DNA of 64,000 bases from Candidatus Thioglobus sp. (GTDB lineage Bacteria > Pseudomonadota > Gammaproteobacteria > PS1 > Pseudothioglobaceae): contig JAOJBP010000001.1 in the NCBI GenBank assembly GCA_028228555.1, positions 1 to 64,000 of the forward strand, written 5' to 3'. Position numbers and translations under genes: made by a program. The notes under the pieces are model-generated. The model saw only the letters and a list, made by a program, of their open reading frames with translations, did not search any database and had not been told where the DNA came from. Positions 31,219 through 40,543 of the stretch are shown here, piece by piece (positions within the stretch are counted from its first letter, which is position 1; each line of letters opens with the position of its first letter).

Positions 31219-32151
31219 TTAACTCTCTAATATTTCATAAATCCATGGTGGATTTGCGCCTTTCTTGGTAACAGTAAAACTGGCTACTTGATTGGCAAAA
31301 GTCAATGTTTGTTGAAGTATTGACTCATTCATAGTATCCAACTTTTCCCTGCCTAGTAGACCTTGCGTATCGAGACTAAAAAGGAAGCCCCCGTTAAAAC
31401 TATCGCCGGCGGCAATTGTATCAACAACACCGACTTTATTTGCTTTTACAAAAACTTCTTTACCATTATCAAATATAGCTTTTGAACCTTTAGAACCTAA
31501 AGTCAATATAACTAACTTCACACCGTTTTTGAGCCATTCATTACTGACTTCCTTGAAGTCTTGCATTCCATATAAATACTGATAGTCTTCCTCAGATATT
31601 TTAATAATATCTACTTTTGAAGTGAGTTGATTAAAACGCTCAATATACTTTGCCTTATTTTCTATAAAGTCAGGACGTATATTGGCATCAAAATAAATTA
31701 GGCAATTACCTGAGACTTGTTCAATTAACCATTGCCAAGACGCTCCACAAGGCTCTGCTTGAAGGCTAATCCCTCCAACCAACAACGCCTTAGTTTTTTT
31801 TAAGCTTTCAATAAAAGGTTCAAGACTTTGTTTATCTAGCATGCGCCCTGCAGAATGCTCATCAACAAAAGTATATTGAGCTATACCGTCAACAACGTCT
31901 GCATAAGCTAGCGTAGTAGGTCGATTGGTTTTAACTATAAAATCCTTTTTAACTTTAGAGTGTTTTAGCCGCTCTTCAATTAGTTCGCCATAAGAGTCAT
32001 TTGAAATAGCGCCACAATAAAAACTTTCAGCACCTAATCTGCCTAAAGTTATTGAGGTGTTCAAAATACTGCCACCAACATGTGGTGTGTATTCAGTCTC
32101 TCCTACAAAAGACACCATATCAATTAAAGATTCGCCGGCGCAAATTATCAT
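31219..32151 (-). CDS. PfkB-family sugar kinase, probable fructokinase
   Basis: Phosphorylates a sugar, most likely fructose to fructose-6-phosphate. It has the N-terminal PfkB block GGSILNTSITLGRLG and the C-terminal signature DTIAAGDSFNGGF with the catalytic Asp. Length is 310 residues. It is the last gene of the polyol operon, where a dehydrogenase would turn mannitol into fructose. That context supports fructokinase over other PfkB activities. Confidence 0.87.
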   Translation of the reverse strand: MIICAGESLIDMVSFVGETEYTPHVGGSILNTSITLGRLGAESFYCGAISNDSYGELIEERLKHSKVKKDFIVKTNRPTTLAYADVVDGIAQYTFVDEHSAGRMLDKQSLEPFIESLKKTKALLVGGISLQAEPCGASWQWLIEQVSGNCLIYFDANIRPDFIENKAKYIERFNQLTSKVDIIKISEEDYQYLYGMQDFKEVSNEWLKNGVKLVILTLGSKGSKAIFDNGKEVFVKANKVGVVDTIAAGDSFNGGFLFSLDTQGLLGREKLDTMNESILQQTLTFANQVASFTVTKKGANPPWIYEILES

Positions 32152-32162
32152 GAGAGGTTTAT

Positions 32163-33158
32163 TTAAACTCGCTTTCCATCTTTAAACATATGCACATTAG
32201 CCTCGTCAAAATCTAAAAACATTACTTCGCCTTTTTTATGAGACCCCATTCCTTCAACTCGAACTGTAATTTTCTGATCATCCTCTGATTGCATGTAATA
32301 TAAGGTATCTGCACCTAAATTTTCTAGATGCTTCAAAGTACATTTTATTTTTCCCTTAGTAGGTGAAAGCGTAATATGTTCCGGTCTTACACCATAGAGC
32401 TCTGCGCCACTTTGATTTACAATATCACCTCTTAAAAAATTCATGGTTGGCGAACCTATGAAGCCAGCAACAAATTCAGTTTTTGGGTGATTATAGAGCT
32501 CGGTTGGTGTATCAATTTGCTCAACAAGTCCATTATTAAGTACCACAATTTTATCAGCAAGAGTCATAGCTTCGATTTGATCATGTGTCACGTATATCAT
32601 TGTTGCATTTAGTTTTTCATGAAGCTCGGAAAGCTCTACTCTCATATCAGATCTCAAAGCCGAATCTAGATTAGATAATGGCTCATCAAATAAAAAAACT
32701 TTTGGCTCTCTAATAATCGCCCTACCAATCGCCACTCGTTGACGCTGACCACCAGATAATTGCTTAGGAAGCCTATCTAAAAGGTCATGAATTTGCAATA
32801 CCTCAGCTACCTTATTAACGCGATCTTTAATTTCATTCTTTTCCACTTTTGAAATTTTAAGTCCGAAAGCTAGGTTATCTAAGACAGTCATATGAGGATA
32901 CAAAGCATAAGACTGAAACACCATAGCCAATTCTCTTTTAGATGGGGGAACATCATTCATTTCTTCGCCGTCAATCATTAAGAGCCCCGAACTAATATCT
33001 TCAAGACCAGCAATCATTCTAAGTAAAGTAGACTTGCCTGATCCAGATGGTCCAACAAAAACAACAAACTCCCCATCATGAATTTCAATATCAACACCCT
33101 TAATGACGCCTACTTCATCATAATTTTTATATATTGATTCTAATTTAATTTCAGCCAA
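32163..33158 (-). CDS. Sugar/polyol ABC transporter ATPase (UgpC/MalK type)
   Basis: The ATP-binding subunit of a carbohydrate importer. It has Walker A GPSGSGKST, Q-loop VFQSYALYPHMTV, signature LSGGQRQR, Walker B VFLFDEPLSNLDS and the H-loop His in YVTHDQIEA. A C-terminal TOBE/OB extension (from about residue 235) marks the MalK class. It has 331 residues. It serves the permeases and binding protein encoded upstream in the same operon. Confidence 0.92.
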   Translation of the reverse strand: MAEIKLESIYKNYDEVGVIKGVDIEIHDGEFVVFVGPSGSGKSTLLRMIAGLEDISSGLLMIDGEEMNDVPPSKRELAMVFQSYALYPHMTVLDNLAFGLKISKVEKNEIKDRVNKVAEVLQIHDLLDRLPKQLSGGQRQRVAIGRAIIREPKVFLFDEPLSNLDSALRSDMRVELSELHEKLNATMIYVTHDQIEAMTLADKIVVLNNGLVEQIDTPTELYNHPKTEFVAGFIGSPTMNFLRGDIVNQSGAELYGVRPEHITLSPTKGKIKCTLKHLENLGADTLYYMQSEDDQKITVRVEGMGSHKKGEVMFLDFDEANVHMFKDGKRV

Positions 33159-33190
33159 AATTACTCTCCTTGCATAAGTCTAAAAACATT

Positions 33191-34636
33191 TTATAAATTA
33201 ATCTTATATTTTTTTTTCATTTCTTGAATTTCTTTAATAATTCCATCAACAAAGTCAGGGTACTTTTGTGGAATATCTCCCCAAAGTTCGGCTTCAGTTG
33301 CAAAACCAAGCTCTCCACCTTCAACTAAAAAAGGAGTTAACATGCTCCATTTTGGTTCGACATAGTCAAAACTTATCTTATTGGTAATTACTTGACATAG
33401 AAAAATATACCAACTTGCAATCGCCTTTAATGAAAACTCAGGCACCTCTCCTTTTGATAAATGCCACTCAACGACTGGCAATAAAAATATAGGAAACTTT
33501 GACCCTCCATCCATACAAATTCTTGACAAGGAGTCGGGTAAATTTTGATTTCCAAACCTTTCCTTGGTTGTGGACAAGTAATCTAAGTAATTAATTGAAG
33601 CCACTCTTGGTAGTGATGAAATGATTTCTTTTATTTGTATTGAATCGAAAAAATTAGATAGCTCTGGGTCACTTAATGCCGAGTAATAGGTTTCATGCCC
33701 TCGTAATACACCTAAATAAGCAAGAGCAGTATGCCCTCCATTTAATATACGAATTTTTGTATTTTCATAAGGCTCTACATCATCAACAATTTCGACTCCA
33801 ACAGAACTTAAAGGGGGCTTTTTTCCAGAAAATTTATCTTCAATCACCCATTGAATGAAGTCTTCAGAGACAACTGGGCAATCATCACTTCTACCAAAAG
33901 ACTCTTTAATTTTTAGTAACTCCTTAGTATCAACTTTAGGTGTAATTCTATCAACCATACTAGATGGAAAGCTGGCATTTTTTGAAACCCAATTTAGTAG
34001 AGCTTGGTCACCTGATTCATTTAAATACTGATTAAAGCATTGCTTTAGCATGACACCATTTTCTTGAATATTATCACAACAAGCAATTGTAACTGGAAGC
34101 CCATTATTTTCCATTCTCACTCTCAAACCTTTTGCAAGAGCTCCAAAAACAGTTATTGGCATTCCTCCATTTAGATCATTTTGAATATCTTTTGTTGTTA
34201 TTTTTAATTGTTTATCTTTATCAAAATAATAGCCACTTTCAGTAACTGTAGTTGTTATCAATTGAACATTGCTAGACGAAAAAAGATGTTGAATTTCCCT
34301 CTCATCACTCTCCCAATCATATAACTCTATAATTGATTTTATTTCTTCATGTTTGGCTTCTCCACTTGCTGAAATAGTCTTTAAGATATATTGATTATTA
34401 GATTTTTTTAAATCCATAATAAATTGACTTTGCTCTTTTCTTAAATTAATTCCAGCAACACCCCAATTACGTGAACTTGCATTTTTTAAAATATTATTAA
34501 AATATACTGCTTGATGCGCCCTATGGAAATTTCCCACACCAATATGAATTACTCCAACTTTACAGTCGGCAGGTTCAAAACTAGCTTTAACTAAAGACTC
34601 ACTTTTATTTTTGTTTTTTATAATATCTTTATTCAC
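33191..34636 (-). CDS. Mannitol dehydrogenase family polyol dehydrogenase
   Basis: An NAD-dependent long-chain polyol dehydrogenase, probably mannitol to fructose. GVIHIGVGNFHRAHQAVYF is the N-terminal Rossmann and family signature, and RILNGGHTALAYLG is the conserved active-site helix region. It has 481 residues, the usual length for mannitol 2-dehydrogenase and related fructuronate or altronate reductases. The transporter and fructokinase neighbours favour mannitol, sorbitol or arabitol over hexuronates. Its start overlaps the AraC gene's end by 8 bases. Confidence 0.9.
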   Translation of the reverse strand: MNKDIIKNKNKSESLVKASFEPADCKVGVIHIGVGNFHRAHQAVYFNNILKNASSRNWGVAGINLRKEQSQFIMDLKKSNNQYILKTISASGEAKHEEIKSIIELYDWESDEREIQHLFSSSNVQLITTTVTESGYYFDKDKQLKITTKDIQNDLNGGMPITVFGALAKGLRVRMENNGLPVTIACCDNIQENGVMLKQCFNQYLNESGDQALLNWVSKNASFPSSMVDRITPKVDTKELLKIKESFGRSDDCPVVSEDFIQWVIEDKFSGKKPPLSSVGVEIVDDVEPYENTKIRILNGGHTALAYLGVLRGHETYYSALSDPELSNFFDSIQIKEIISSLPRVASINYLDYLSTTKERFGNQNLPDSLSRICMDGGSKFPIFLLPVVEWHLSKGEVPEFSLKAIASWYIFLCQVITNKISFDYVEPKWSMLTPFLVEGGELGFATEAELWGDIPQKYPDFVDGIIKEIQEMKKKYKINL

Positions 34637-35513
34637 TTATTAATCCTTTATGTGCTGTCTTTCTGTATTCTCTTGGCGTCTCACCCTTTAATTTAACAAA
34701 TTGTCTATTAAAATTAGCAAGATTGTTATAGCCAGATTCAAAAGCTATAGTTGAAATATTTTTATCAGTTTCATAAAGCATAACGCATGCTCTTCCTAGT
34801 CTAATTCTTGAGACAAATTCTGAGAATCGGTTACCTGTTGTTTTCATAAAATATCTTGAAAATGCACTCTCACTCATATTTACAATTTTTGAAGCCTCGA
34901 CTAATGAAATATTATCTTTGTAGTTATCTATTACATAATTCACAACTTCATTGATACGATGTTGGCTACTTGAGGATAAACTAGGGTTTAATTTAGTAAG
35001 TGATAATGTTACTTTTTTTGACCATTTATTAAGCTCTTTTAGAAAATTCAAAAAATGCATCAGCCTTTCCATTCCTTGGCTATCGCGTATTAACTCTAAG
35101 CTCTTTTTGGCAAGTTCTGGGTCATAATTCTTAAATTCAATACCGGAGCGTGATGACTCTAAGAGTTGATCTAATTCCATCAATTCAGGAAACGCTTCAA
35201 ATGCCTTTTTCAATGTTTTATGATTAAATTGAATTAACATATCTCGTAATGGAATTTCATTACTTGAACTTTCTTCAGTTACCCAATTATGCGGCAAGTT
35301 AGGGCCGGTCAAAAATAAAGATCCAGGATAAAATTGTCCAACATAGTCACCAACAAAAACCTTGCCTGAAGTTTTTAAAACTAAATGCAGTTCATACTCT
35401 TCATGTGCATGCCAACGGCAAAGCGGGGTGGGCCAGCCATGCTCTAAATAACGAATCGTCTCTACCTTATCAACGATTTCAAACTCTGGTTTTATTTTAT
35501 CTATTATTGACAC
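34629..35513 (-). CDS. AraC-family transcriptional regulator of polyol operon
   Basis: A 294-residue regulator with an N-terminal cupin-like sensing domain (CRWHAHEEYELHLV near residue 35) and two C-terminal helix-turn-helix motifs (SLVEASKIVNMSESAFSRYF and ISTIAFESGYNNLANFNRQF). It ends with the typical GETPREYRK. Its place inside the operon, overlapping the dehydrogenase gene, suggests local control by the polyol. The likely operator lies upstream of the binding-protein gene. Confidence 0.9.
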   Translation of the reverse strand: MSIIDKIKPEFEIVDKVETIRYLEHGWPTPLCRWHAHEEYELHLVLKTSGKVFVGDYVGQFYPGSLFLTGPNLPHNWVTEESSSNEIPLRDMLIQFNHKTLKKAFEAFPELMELDQLLESSRSGIEFKNYDPELAKKSLELIRDSQGMERLMHFLNFLKELNKWSKKVTLSLTKLNPSLSSSSQHRINEVVNYVIDNYKDNISLVEASKIVNMSESAFSRYFMKTTGNRFSEFVSRIRLGRACVMLYETDKNISTIAFESGYNNLANFNRQFVKLKGETPREYRKTAHKGLISE

Positions 35514-35607
35514 AATTTGCCTTAACTTAAAACATTGTCACTATTTGCAACTGAAACCAGAATGATAGCATCTGATAAATCAGGCCATAAGTGTTGTTCT
35601 TTATTGA

Positions 35608-36444
35608 TCACTTCACTGCACCAAAGGTTAAGCCCTGGACTAGTTGTTTCTGGGCAAACCATCCAAATACAACAATTGGGGCACAAGCAAGTGTTGAAGC
35701 AGCAGATAGCTTCGCCCAAAATAACCCTTCAGGCATAGAATACGATGCGACCAATGCAGTCAGTGTTCCTGCATCTGCAGCAGTTAGTAAAATTGTCCAA
35801 AATGCCTCATTCCAGCATAAGACGATACTTAGAAGGGCAGCCGAGGCAATTCCGCCCCAGGCAAGAGGCAGCACAACATATCTAATTTCTTCCATTGTGC
35901 TAGCACCATCCATTCGACTAGCTTCAAGTATTTCTTTTGGAATCTCCTTAAAATATGCAAATAACAGCCACATAATAATAGGAAGGTTCATCATAGCAAG
36001 AATAAAAATAAGTACAATTCGTGTATCAAGGAGATTCGACCATTGCGCAAGTAAGTAAATTGGCATCAACACAGCAACAGCGGGCAACATTTTAGTTGAG
36101 AGCATCCAAAGCAGGATATCTTTGGTATATCGACCCGGGAAAAAAGCCATTGAGTAGGCGCTAGGAACGGCAATGATTATGGCAAGCGCTGTCGCCCCTA
36201 AGGAGGTAATTATTGAATTCAATGCGTGTTTAGTGTAGTCACTGTTCTCATTTATAATCGAGAAGTTTTCTAATGTTGGTTCAAAAAATAAAACTGGTGG
36301 AAATTGAATTGCTTGAAGCTCAGTTTTAAAACTTGTAAGAACCATCCAAAAAATTGGAAAGAAGAATATTACAGCAAGAACACAGCAAGCTAATACTGTA
36401 GCTTGATGCTTTATTCTTTTCATATTTCGGTAACCTATAATCAT
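35608..36444 (-). CDS. Carbohydrate ABC transporter permease (MalG type)
   Basis: A 278-residue inner-membrane permease with six TM segments and the EAA loop EASRMDGASTMEEIRYVVLPL that contacts the ATPase. It resembles SmoG/MtlG of polyol transporters. The start ATG overlaps the stop of the partner permease (ATGA at 36441-36444), so coupling supports it. A Met seven codons later is an alternative. Confidence 0.92.
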   Translation of the reverse strand: MIIGYRNMKRIKHQATVLACCVLAVIFFFPIFWMVLTSFKTELQAIQFPPVLFFEPTLENFSIINENSDYTKHALNSIITSLGATALAIIIAVPSAYSMAFFPGRYTKDILLWMLSTKMLPAVAVLMPIYLLAQWSNLLDTRIVLIFILAMMNLPIIMWLLFAYFKEIPKEILEASRMDGASTMEEIRYVVLPLAWGGIASAALLSIVLCWNEAFWTILLTAADAGTLTALVASYSMPEGLFWAKLSAASTLACAPIVVFGWFAQKQLVQGLTFGAVK

Positions 36445-37301
36445 TTCCCCATCCCTTTAGCAACTGTTTTAATTAAGAAAAATGCAATTATATTTGCAAC
36501 GATAATTGCAAAGACTCCACCAGCTGAAGCCACACCGACATCAAATGCTAGTAATGCCTGCTTGAAGATTAACCATGTGGTATTTGTACTATCATGCCCA
36601 GGGCCTCCGCCAGTCGTCACATAGATTTCTGCAAAAACACCAAGATGGAAAATTGCCTGAATCATCACAACCACTCCAATGGCCCGGCCTAAATGCGGCA
36701 AGGTTAAATATCTAAACTTCGTCCAAAATCCAGCGCCCTCAATTTCTGCAGCCTCGATTTGCTCTTGATCCATTGATTGGAGGGATGTCATAAATATTAG
36801 CAATGCAAATGGAGTCCACTGCCAACTAAGCATAATAATAATTGATAGTAGCGGCAACTCAGCTAGCCAATTTACAACTGGCAAGCCAAATATCTCACTG
36901 ACATATGCAAACAGCCCATAAGCTGGATTCATAAACATGTTCTTCCACATAAGAGCATTCACAGTTGGCATGATGAAGAAAGGTGAAATTAATAATATTC
37001 GGATAATTCCGCGCCCGCGGAACGCTTCTTGCAATAGGAGTGAAATTCCTAGACCTAAAATAACAGAAATAACGATCACACCGCCCACTAGCGTAAGAGT
37101 GTTCAAAACTGAAACTCCTAATGCTGGATCCGTGAGGAAAAAGTCATAATTAGAAAGACCGGCAAAACCAGAGCGTTCTGGATACAGTAAATGGTAGCGC
37201 TGAAAAGAAAAATATAGCGTCATACCTAGAGGAACAATCATCCATAGTAGTAATAGGATAATGCTCGGAGCTTGTAAAATTTTATGGATATTTATTTTCA
37301 T
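36441..37301 (-). CDS. Carbohydrate ABC transporter permease (MalF type)
   Basis: A 286-residue permease with six TM segments and the EAA loop EAAEIEGAGFWTKFRYLTLP. It forms the heteromeric channel with the downstream MalG-type subunit. N-terminal sequence LLLLWMIVPLGMTLYFSFQR fits SmoF/MtlF-like polyol permeases. It is separated from the binding-protein gene by about 210 bases with a hairpin. Confidence 0.92.
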   Translation of the reverse strand: MKINIHKILQAPSIILLLLWMIVPLGMTLYFSFQRYHLLYPERSGFAGLSNYDFFLTDPALGVSVLNTLTLVGGVIVISVILGLGISLLLQEAFRGRGIIRILLISPFFIMPTVNALMWKNMFMNPAYGLFAYVSEIFGLPVVNWLAELPLLSIIIMLSWQWTPFALLIFMTSLQSMDQEQIEAAEIEGAGFWTKFRYLTLPHLGRAIGVVVMIQAIFHLGVFAEIYVTTGGGPGHDSTNTTWLIFKQALLAFDVGVASAGGVFAIIVANIIAFFLIKTVAKGMGK

Positions 37302-37453
37302 AATTTAATTACTACATGTACTGAAATTAACGTTGTTGACTTTTTATATTAGCTACCTGAGGCTTAAGTAACATAAACATAATTAATATATAAACAACCA
37401 TTTTTTTCATTTGTTTTCGCAGTGAAAAAAAAATGCAAAAACAAATGAAAAAA

Positions 37454-37482
37454 ATGGGCCAATAAGACTATCACTGGCCCAT
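37454..37482 (-). terminator. Intra-operon terminator between binding protein and permeases
   Basis: ATGGGCCA (37454-37461) pairs with TGGCCCAT (37475-37482) around a 13-base loop. On the minus strand the stem runs into a T-rich tract. Its position after the binding-protein gene suggests partial termination, so that the binding protein is made in excess over the membrane subunits. Confidence 0.75.
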
Positions 37483-37509
37483 AAAAAATTAAAACTTAGA
37501 TATTATTGA

Positions 37510-38817
37510 TTAATAACCAGCTCTTTTCATCGCTCTTACCGCATAGGCTTGAGAATTATAAAGAGCTTGCTCAACAGAGATAGTTCCTGCTAAAGCGGCA
37601 CTCATTTGTTGACCTACCTCAGCACCAATTTCTTGGAACTCAGGGATAGCTGCGAACTGAACGCCTTGGTAAGGAGTTCGGTCTTGCGAGCTAAACGAAG
37701 GATCAGCTGAATTAATAGCTTTCAACTCTGCTTCAGCAAAGTTTGCTGCTGCTTTAAATTCAGCAATTTCATATGTACTTGCTCGAGTACCTGTTGGAAC
37801 ACTACCCCAACCAAGCTCTTTACCTACTAAAGCAATGTAGTCTTTAGAGGTTGCCCATTGAACAAATGCCTTAGCATCTTCAGCCTGCTCTGTTCCTGCT
37901 GGAACTGCTAGAGACCATGCCCATAACCAGTTTGCACCGCGGCTTGTTACAGCTACTGGGCTTTGTGCATAAGCAATCACATCAGCAACTTCTGACTCAG
38001 ATGGATCAGATATAAATGAAGCCGCAATAGTTGCATCAATCCACATACCACACTTACCTGTCTGGGTTAAAGGTAGGATTTCACCAAAGCTGTTTCCTTC
38101 TGATCCTGGAGGACCATATTTAGTTAACAAATCAACGTAGAAGCTTACTGCGTGATTCCAAGCTGGCGAATCTAGAGCTGGCCTCCAGTCTTCATCAAAC
38201 CATTTGCCACCAAACGAATTGGCCATTGTAGTTAAGAATGCCATGTTATCACCCCAACCTGGCTTACCACGTAAACAAATACCAGAAACACCATTGGCTC
38301 TATCAGTCATAGCAGCTGCTGCATCTTGAATATGTCCCCAAGTTGGATTATCTGGCATACTCATTCCTGCTGCATCTAGCAAGTCCTTACGATACATAAT
38401 CATAGAGCTCTCGCCATAGAAAGGTGCTGCATAAAGATTACCACCTGACGACAAACCATCACGTATAGCTGGCAACAGATCTTCCGTATCGTAAGAGGCA
38501 TCAAACTCAAGCTTATTCAGCCAGCCTTTTGCTCCCCACATAGGTGCTTCATACATACCGATTGTCATAACATCAAACTGGCCGCCCTTTGTGGCGATAT
38601 CTGTTGTTACCCTTGAACGAAGTGTTCCTTCATCTAAGGTTACCCAGTTAACTGTAACACCAGGGTTAGCCGCTTCAAAATGATGCGTTAGACCTTGCAT
38701 TTTAATCATATGACCGTTATTTACTGTAGCGATTGTTAATTCACCAGCTTGGACAGCAGTAGAACTTGCAACAGCAATAATCGCACTACTAGCCAATATT
38801 TTTATACTTTTCCTCAT
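37510..38817 (-). CDS. Periplasmic polyol/sugar-binding protein of ABC transporter
   Basis: A 435-residue extracellular solute-binding protein, family 1. It has an N-terminal signal peptide (positive KSIK, hydrophobic ILASSAIIAVASS, cleavage after AVQA) and then ELTIATVNNGHMIKM. KGWLNKLEFD and YAAPFYGESSMIMYRKDLLD are family blocks. The sequence resembles the SmoE/MtlE group that binds sorbitol or mannitol. It is the first gene of the operon, with the regulatory gap upstream. Confidence 0.9.
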   Translation of the reverse strand: MRKSIKILASSAIIAVASSTAVQAGELTIATVNNGHMIKMQGLTHHFEAANPGVTVNWVTLDEGTLRSRVTTDIATKGGQFDVMTIGMYEAPMWGAKGWLNKLEFDASYDTEDLLPAIRDGLSSGGNLYAAPFYGESSMIMYRKDLLDAAGMSMPDNPTWGHIQDAAAAMTDRANGVSGICLRGKPGWGDNMAFLTTMANSFGGKWFDEDWRPALDSPAWNHAVSFYVDLLTKYGPPGSEGNSFGEILPLTQTGKCGMWIDATIAASFISDPSESEVADVIAYAQSPVAVTSRGANWLWAWSLAVPAGTEQAEDAKAFVQWATSKDYIALVGKELGWGSVPTGTRASTYEIAEFKAAANFAEAELKAINSADPSFSSQDRTPYQGVQFAAIPEFQEIGAEVGQQMSAALAGTISVEQALYNSQAYAVRAMKRAGY

Positions 38818-39300
38818 TTATCTTCCCCTTTTAATTTTATATTTAAACGGCTAAGGTGCCATTTATCATATCTATATACTAGATTTGAATTTAACAATAT
38901 ACTCTTCAAAATGATGAAAATCTAATATAAAGATACCTGAAACTAATACTATATTGTTAAAATAATACTATTATGTTTTAAAGTAATACAGAAAACAATT
39001 ACTAGTTAGTATATTATGGTTTAATAATATTATGATATAAATATTGAATATTTCATTTTTTTTTGGATAGATTAGTATCAGCTTAGGGATGTGATATAAA
39101 TTATTGATATTCCTTTTTCTACGAATGTAGACTCGGTATAGGGCTCCCTTCAAATTACTAATCTTTAATATTCTTGACATAGTCAATTCTCTAAATTAAT
39201 TCAAGAAAATTACATGAAACATAAACAATGGTAGACGTAAAAAAAATAAGTGATAGAAAATGTATAATTTAGCTCTAGGCTTAAATAAAAGTTGATAAAA
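38818..39300. promoter_or_regulatory. AT-rich divergent regulatory region
   Basis: About 480 bases without a supported gene between the polyol operon and the thioredoxin-like gene. It is very AT-rich, with many TATAAT-like words. It most probably holds the polyol operon promoter and AraC sites near 38820-38960 and the promoter of the plus-strand gene near 39240-39290. No operator can be assigned exactly, and a short minus-strand frame at 38971-39186 has no family resemblance. Confidence 0.5.
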
Positions 39301-39552
39301 ATGTTTGAAGTAAAAGTATTAGACAATGATTACACTAAATGTATAACCACACAAAAATTAATCAAAGAAGTGGCTAGTGAAAATGGAATTACCATTGAAC
39401 TGGAGAAAGTTGAAGATGCGGCGAAAATTACGTCAACACCTGAAATTATCGTCAATGGAAAAACTGTCCATACTGGTAACACTCCAGACAAAAAAACTAT
39501 CTTGTCTTGGTTTAAGTCTTTATGCTGTCCAGCAGATGATAATTGCTGTTAA
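39301..39552 (+). CDS. Thioredoxin-fold redox protein with incomplete CxxC
   Basis: An 83-residue protein of the small thioredoxin-like family known as redox-active disulfide protein 2. The cis-Pro loop STPEIIVNGK is clear. The active-site position reads NDYTKC, so only the second Cys of the usual CxxC remains (Cys14). The C-terminus is odd, with four Cys in CCPADDNCC. The ATG at 39301 is preferred to the TTG at 39292. It lies tail-to-tail with an OxyR-like gene and near a Prx-Grx gene, suggesting a thiol-stress role, which is an inference. Confidence 0.7.
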   Translation: MFEVKVLDNDYTKCITTQKLIKEVASENGITIELEKVEDAAKITSTPEIIVNGKTVHTGNTPDKKTILSWFKSLCCPADDNCC

Positions 39553-39586
39553 AAATATTAAGTAAGTAAAAATGTGAGTAGAAATT

Positions 39587-40438
39587 TTATTCCAACAAAC
39601 TTTTGGCTATTCTTTTAATGTTAGTCACTTGATAATTATTATTTCTAAAGACAATACCAATACCTCTTGATGCTTGACAATGAGTTTCAGCAACTACATT
39701 TGGATAGTGTGATAAAACACCAAAATCAATCGCGATTTTTGGTAAAAAACTTACCCCTAAATTCATATTAATCATCGCCACCAAGGTAGAAATACTAGAA
39801 CAAGAAAAGCTGGATATCTGTTTCTCTGATACAGTATATCCCTGCATAACATGTGACCTTAAGCAATGACCTTGCTCCAATAAAAGCAACTCTTCATTAT
39901 TAATCTTTTTCGTTTTTCGATCTTTATGATGAATTAAACACAGTGAGTCTCTAAATAATTCATATCCGCCAATACCATCAGGTAAATCATAAGGAAAGGC
40001 AAAGATTGCAAAATCAATTTTATTTTGCTTAAGTTTTTCTAATAAATTGTCACTCGTATCTTCCACAAACGATATTTTTAATTTTGGAAAAGCTTTCTCT
40101 ATATTTCTCAAAAAATTTGGCAGGATGTAAGCCGAAATAGTTGGTATGGTTCCTACAATGATTTCCGATTCGAGAAAATCAATCTTTGTCATATCTACCA
40201 ATCCCTTGGCATCTGCTATAACAAGCATTGCTTGCAATACTACTTTTTCTCCTATTGGGGTAAATACTACTTTTTTGTTATTTCTTTCAACTAATGGAAT
40301 TTGTAGATCTTGCTCTAATTTAGCAATACCTGCGCTTAAAGTTGATTGACTAACATAACATTTTTTTGATGCTTTAGAAAAATGTAGCGTTTCCCTAAGT
40401 GCAACAAGATACTGAAGATTTTTAATAGAAGGTAGCAT
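39587..40438 (-). CDS. OxyR-like LysR-family regulator
   Basis: A 283-residue LysR regulator. The winged HTH is MLPSIKNLQYLVALRETLHF, with SQSTLSAGIAKLEQDL as recognition helix. In the sensor domain, LLLLEQGHCLR matches the OxyR peroxidatic-Cys block, with Cys192 equivalent to E. coli Cys199. The partner position nine residues on is Tyr201, not Cys, although Cys213 is nearby. It is divergent from a peroxiredoxin-glutaredoxin gene, the typical OxyR neighbour. It probably senses peroxide, perhaps by single-Cys chemistry. Confidence 0.85.
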   Translation of the reverse strand: MLPSIKNLQYLVALRETLHFSKASKKCYVSQSTLSAGIAKLEQDLQIPLVERNNKKVVFTPIGEKVVLQAMLVIADAKGLVDMTKIDFLESEIIVGTIPTISAYILPNFLRNIEKAFPKLKISFVEDTSDNLLEKLKQNKIDFAIFAFPYDLPDGIGGYELFRDSLCLIHHKDRKTKKINNEELLLLEQGHCLRSHVMQGYTVSEKQISSFSCSSISTLVAMINMNLGVSFLPKIAIDFGVLSHYPNVVAETHCQASRGIGIVFRNNNYQVTNIKRIAKSLLE

Positions 40439-40543
40439 TTTATAATCGTTTTTTTAGATTGTATTGATAGAAAATATTCGTTTTACTTAATTATAAACTA
40501 GACCTACAATGTGCACTAATAAATAATAATCAGGAGTAAGAAA

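Noticed and set aside
38971-39186. A 71-residue minus-strand frame in the AT-rich gap
   Set aside because: Composition is that of random AT-rich DNA (Ile, Asn, Lys, Tyr), there is no family resemblance and no ribosome binding site.
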